Assembly (NCBI GenBank): GCA_023392035.1
Contig: JAEVZY010000148.1
Span: forward strand, 1 to 9,233
Length of the DNA: 9,233 nt
Origin: Pseudomonadota bacterium
Lineage (GTDB): Bacteria; Pseudomonadota; Gammaproteobacteria; Burkholderiales; Burkholderiaceae_D
Direction: 5' to 3'
The notes under the pieces are model-generated. The model saw nothing but the letters and a program-made list of their open reading frames with translations. It did no database searches and had not been told where the DNA came from. The position numbers were made by a program, and so were the translations under genes. Positions 8,706-9,233 of this stretch are shown here, piece after piece (the first letter of the stretch is position 1; every line of letters starts with the position of its first letter).

Positions 8706-9200
8706 TTGGAATTCACACTCATTACCCTGCTTAACGGCCTGTCCTACGGCCTGCTGCTGTTCATGCTGTCGTCCGGCCTGACCCTGATCTTCAGCATGAT
8801 GGGCGTGCTCAATTTCGGCCACGCCAGCTTCTACATGCTGGGCGCGTATTTCGCCTACATGCTGGCCGGCAGCTTCAATTACTGGGTGGCGCTGTTTATC
8901 GCGCCGCTGATCGTGGGCGTGATCGGCGCCGTGGTGGAGCGCTATGGCTTGCGCACCGTGCACAAGTACGGCCACATCCCGGAGCTCTTGTTCACCTTCG
9001 GCCTGTCCTATGTGATCTTCGAAGTGGTGAACCTGGTCTGGGGCCGGGCCGCGGTGCCCTATGGCATACCGAAGGAACTGGACGGCCCGCTGTTCACGCT
9101 CTACAGCACCACCTTCCCGGCCTACCGCGGCTTCATGATGCTGGTGGCGCTGGTGATGCTGGTGTCGATCTGGCTGCTCTTGACGCGCACCCGCATCGGC
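8706..9200 (+). CDS. Branched-chain amino acid-type ABC transporter permease (LivH family), 5' part
   Basis: The first 165 residues of a LivH-type inner-membrane permease, which normally has about 290-300 residues and pairs with LivM and two ATPases (LivG, LivF). The visible part starts EFTLITLLNGLSYGLLLFMLSSGLTLIFSMMG and continues with the conserved VLNFGHASFYMLGAYFAYML, then several hydrophobic helices, IPELLFTFGLSYVIFE and a helix ending at LLTRTRIG. The start is TTG, supported by GGGGAAG upstream and an immediately preceding stop. Real sequence ends near 9200; the frame stays open into the adapter and would add the spurious tail LSLIHILTLPT. It follows the binding-protein gene by 105 bases and a stem-loop, so it is probably expressed at a lower level from the same transcript. 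LivM, LivG and LivF genes would be expected just beyond the contig end. Confidence 0.92.
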
Positions 9201-9233
9201 CTGTCTCTTATACACATTCTGACGCTGCCGACG
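9201..9233 (+). other. Untrimmed Nextera/Tn5 sequencing adapter (artefact)
   Basis: The contig ends with CTGTCTCTTATACACA followed by TTCTGACGCTGCCGACG. This is the reverse complement of the Nextera transposase read-1 adapter (19-bp Tn5 mosaic end plus the adapter stem) with one extra T after the ACACA and the final A missing. It is not genomic. On the minus strand it yields the well-known spurious peptide start MYKRQ. Confidence 0.96.

Noticed and set aside
8637..9215. 192-residue minus-strand frame starting MYKRQ
   Set aside because: Starts inside the sequencing adapter and mirrors the permease gene; MYKRQ is a known adapter-derived artefact.
9201..9220. Tn5 mosaic end suggesting a transposon insertion
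   Set aside because: It is followed by the Nextera adapter stem rather than IS50/Tn5 sequence and sits exactly at the contig end, so it is library-derived.

Overview
The window looks like part of a high-GC betaproteobacterial chromosome, most likely of the Burkholderiales (Herbaspirillum/Oxalobacteraceae-like). This is inferred from codon use, from protein resemblance, and from a compact msrB-yciB-bolA-parvulin run of the kind found in that group. It appears to be a whole short draft contig or one end of one, because the last 33 bases (9201-9233) are an untrimmed Nextera/Tn5 sequencing adapter. No rRNA, tRNA, CRISPR array, insertion sequence or phage gene was seen.

Layout. Positions 3-611 (+) hold the 3' part of an unrecognised Ala/Thr/Val-rich protein that enters from the left through a 12-bp tandem repeat. 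It converges on a leftward block that occupies 717-5349: selO, msrB, yciB, bolA, a periplasmic parvulin (PpiC-type) isomerase and an aldo/keto reductase. From selO to bolA the genes are almost contiguous (24 nt, 3 nt, 4-nt overlap). The parvulin gene follows after 104 nt and ends at a strong rho-independent terminator whose U-tract runs straight into the ribosome binding site of the aldo/keto reductase gene. A 283-bp divergent region (5350-5632) separates selO from a rightward block: an AMP-forming acyl-CoA ligase resembling DmdB, a LivJ-type periplasmic binding protein, and the start of a LivH-type permease that is cut off by the contig end.

How the genes work together. The leftward block suggests thiol-redox and envelope maintenance: SelO AMPylates proteins in redox metabolism, MsrB repairs oxidised methionine, BolA proteins partner monothiol glutaredoxins, YciB is an inner-membrane envelope protein, and the parvulin isomerase helps periplasmic folding. 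The rightward block suggests uptake of a small organic acid or amino-acid-like substrate by a branched-chain-type ABC transporter together with its activation to a CoA thioester; the substrate cannot be read from the sequence. Two hairpins between the binding-protein and permease genes suggest unequal expression of the two. No gap between genes exceeds 300 bp. I found no convincing new biological system; the most useful observations concern regulatory architecture and an assembly artefact.
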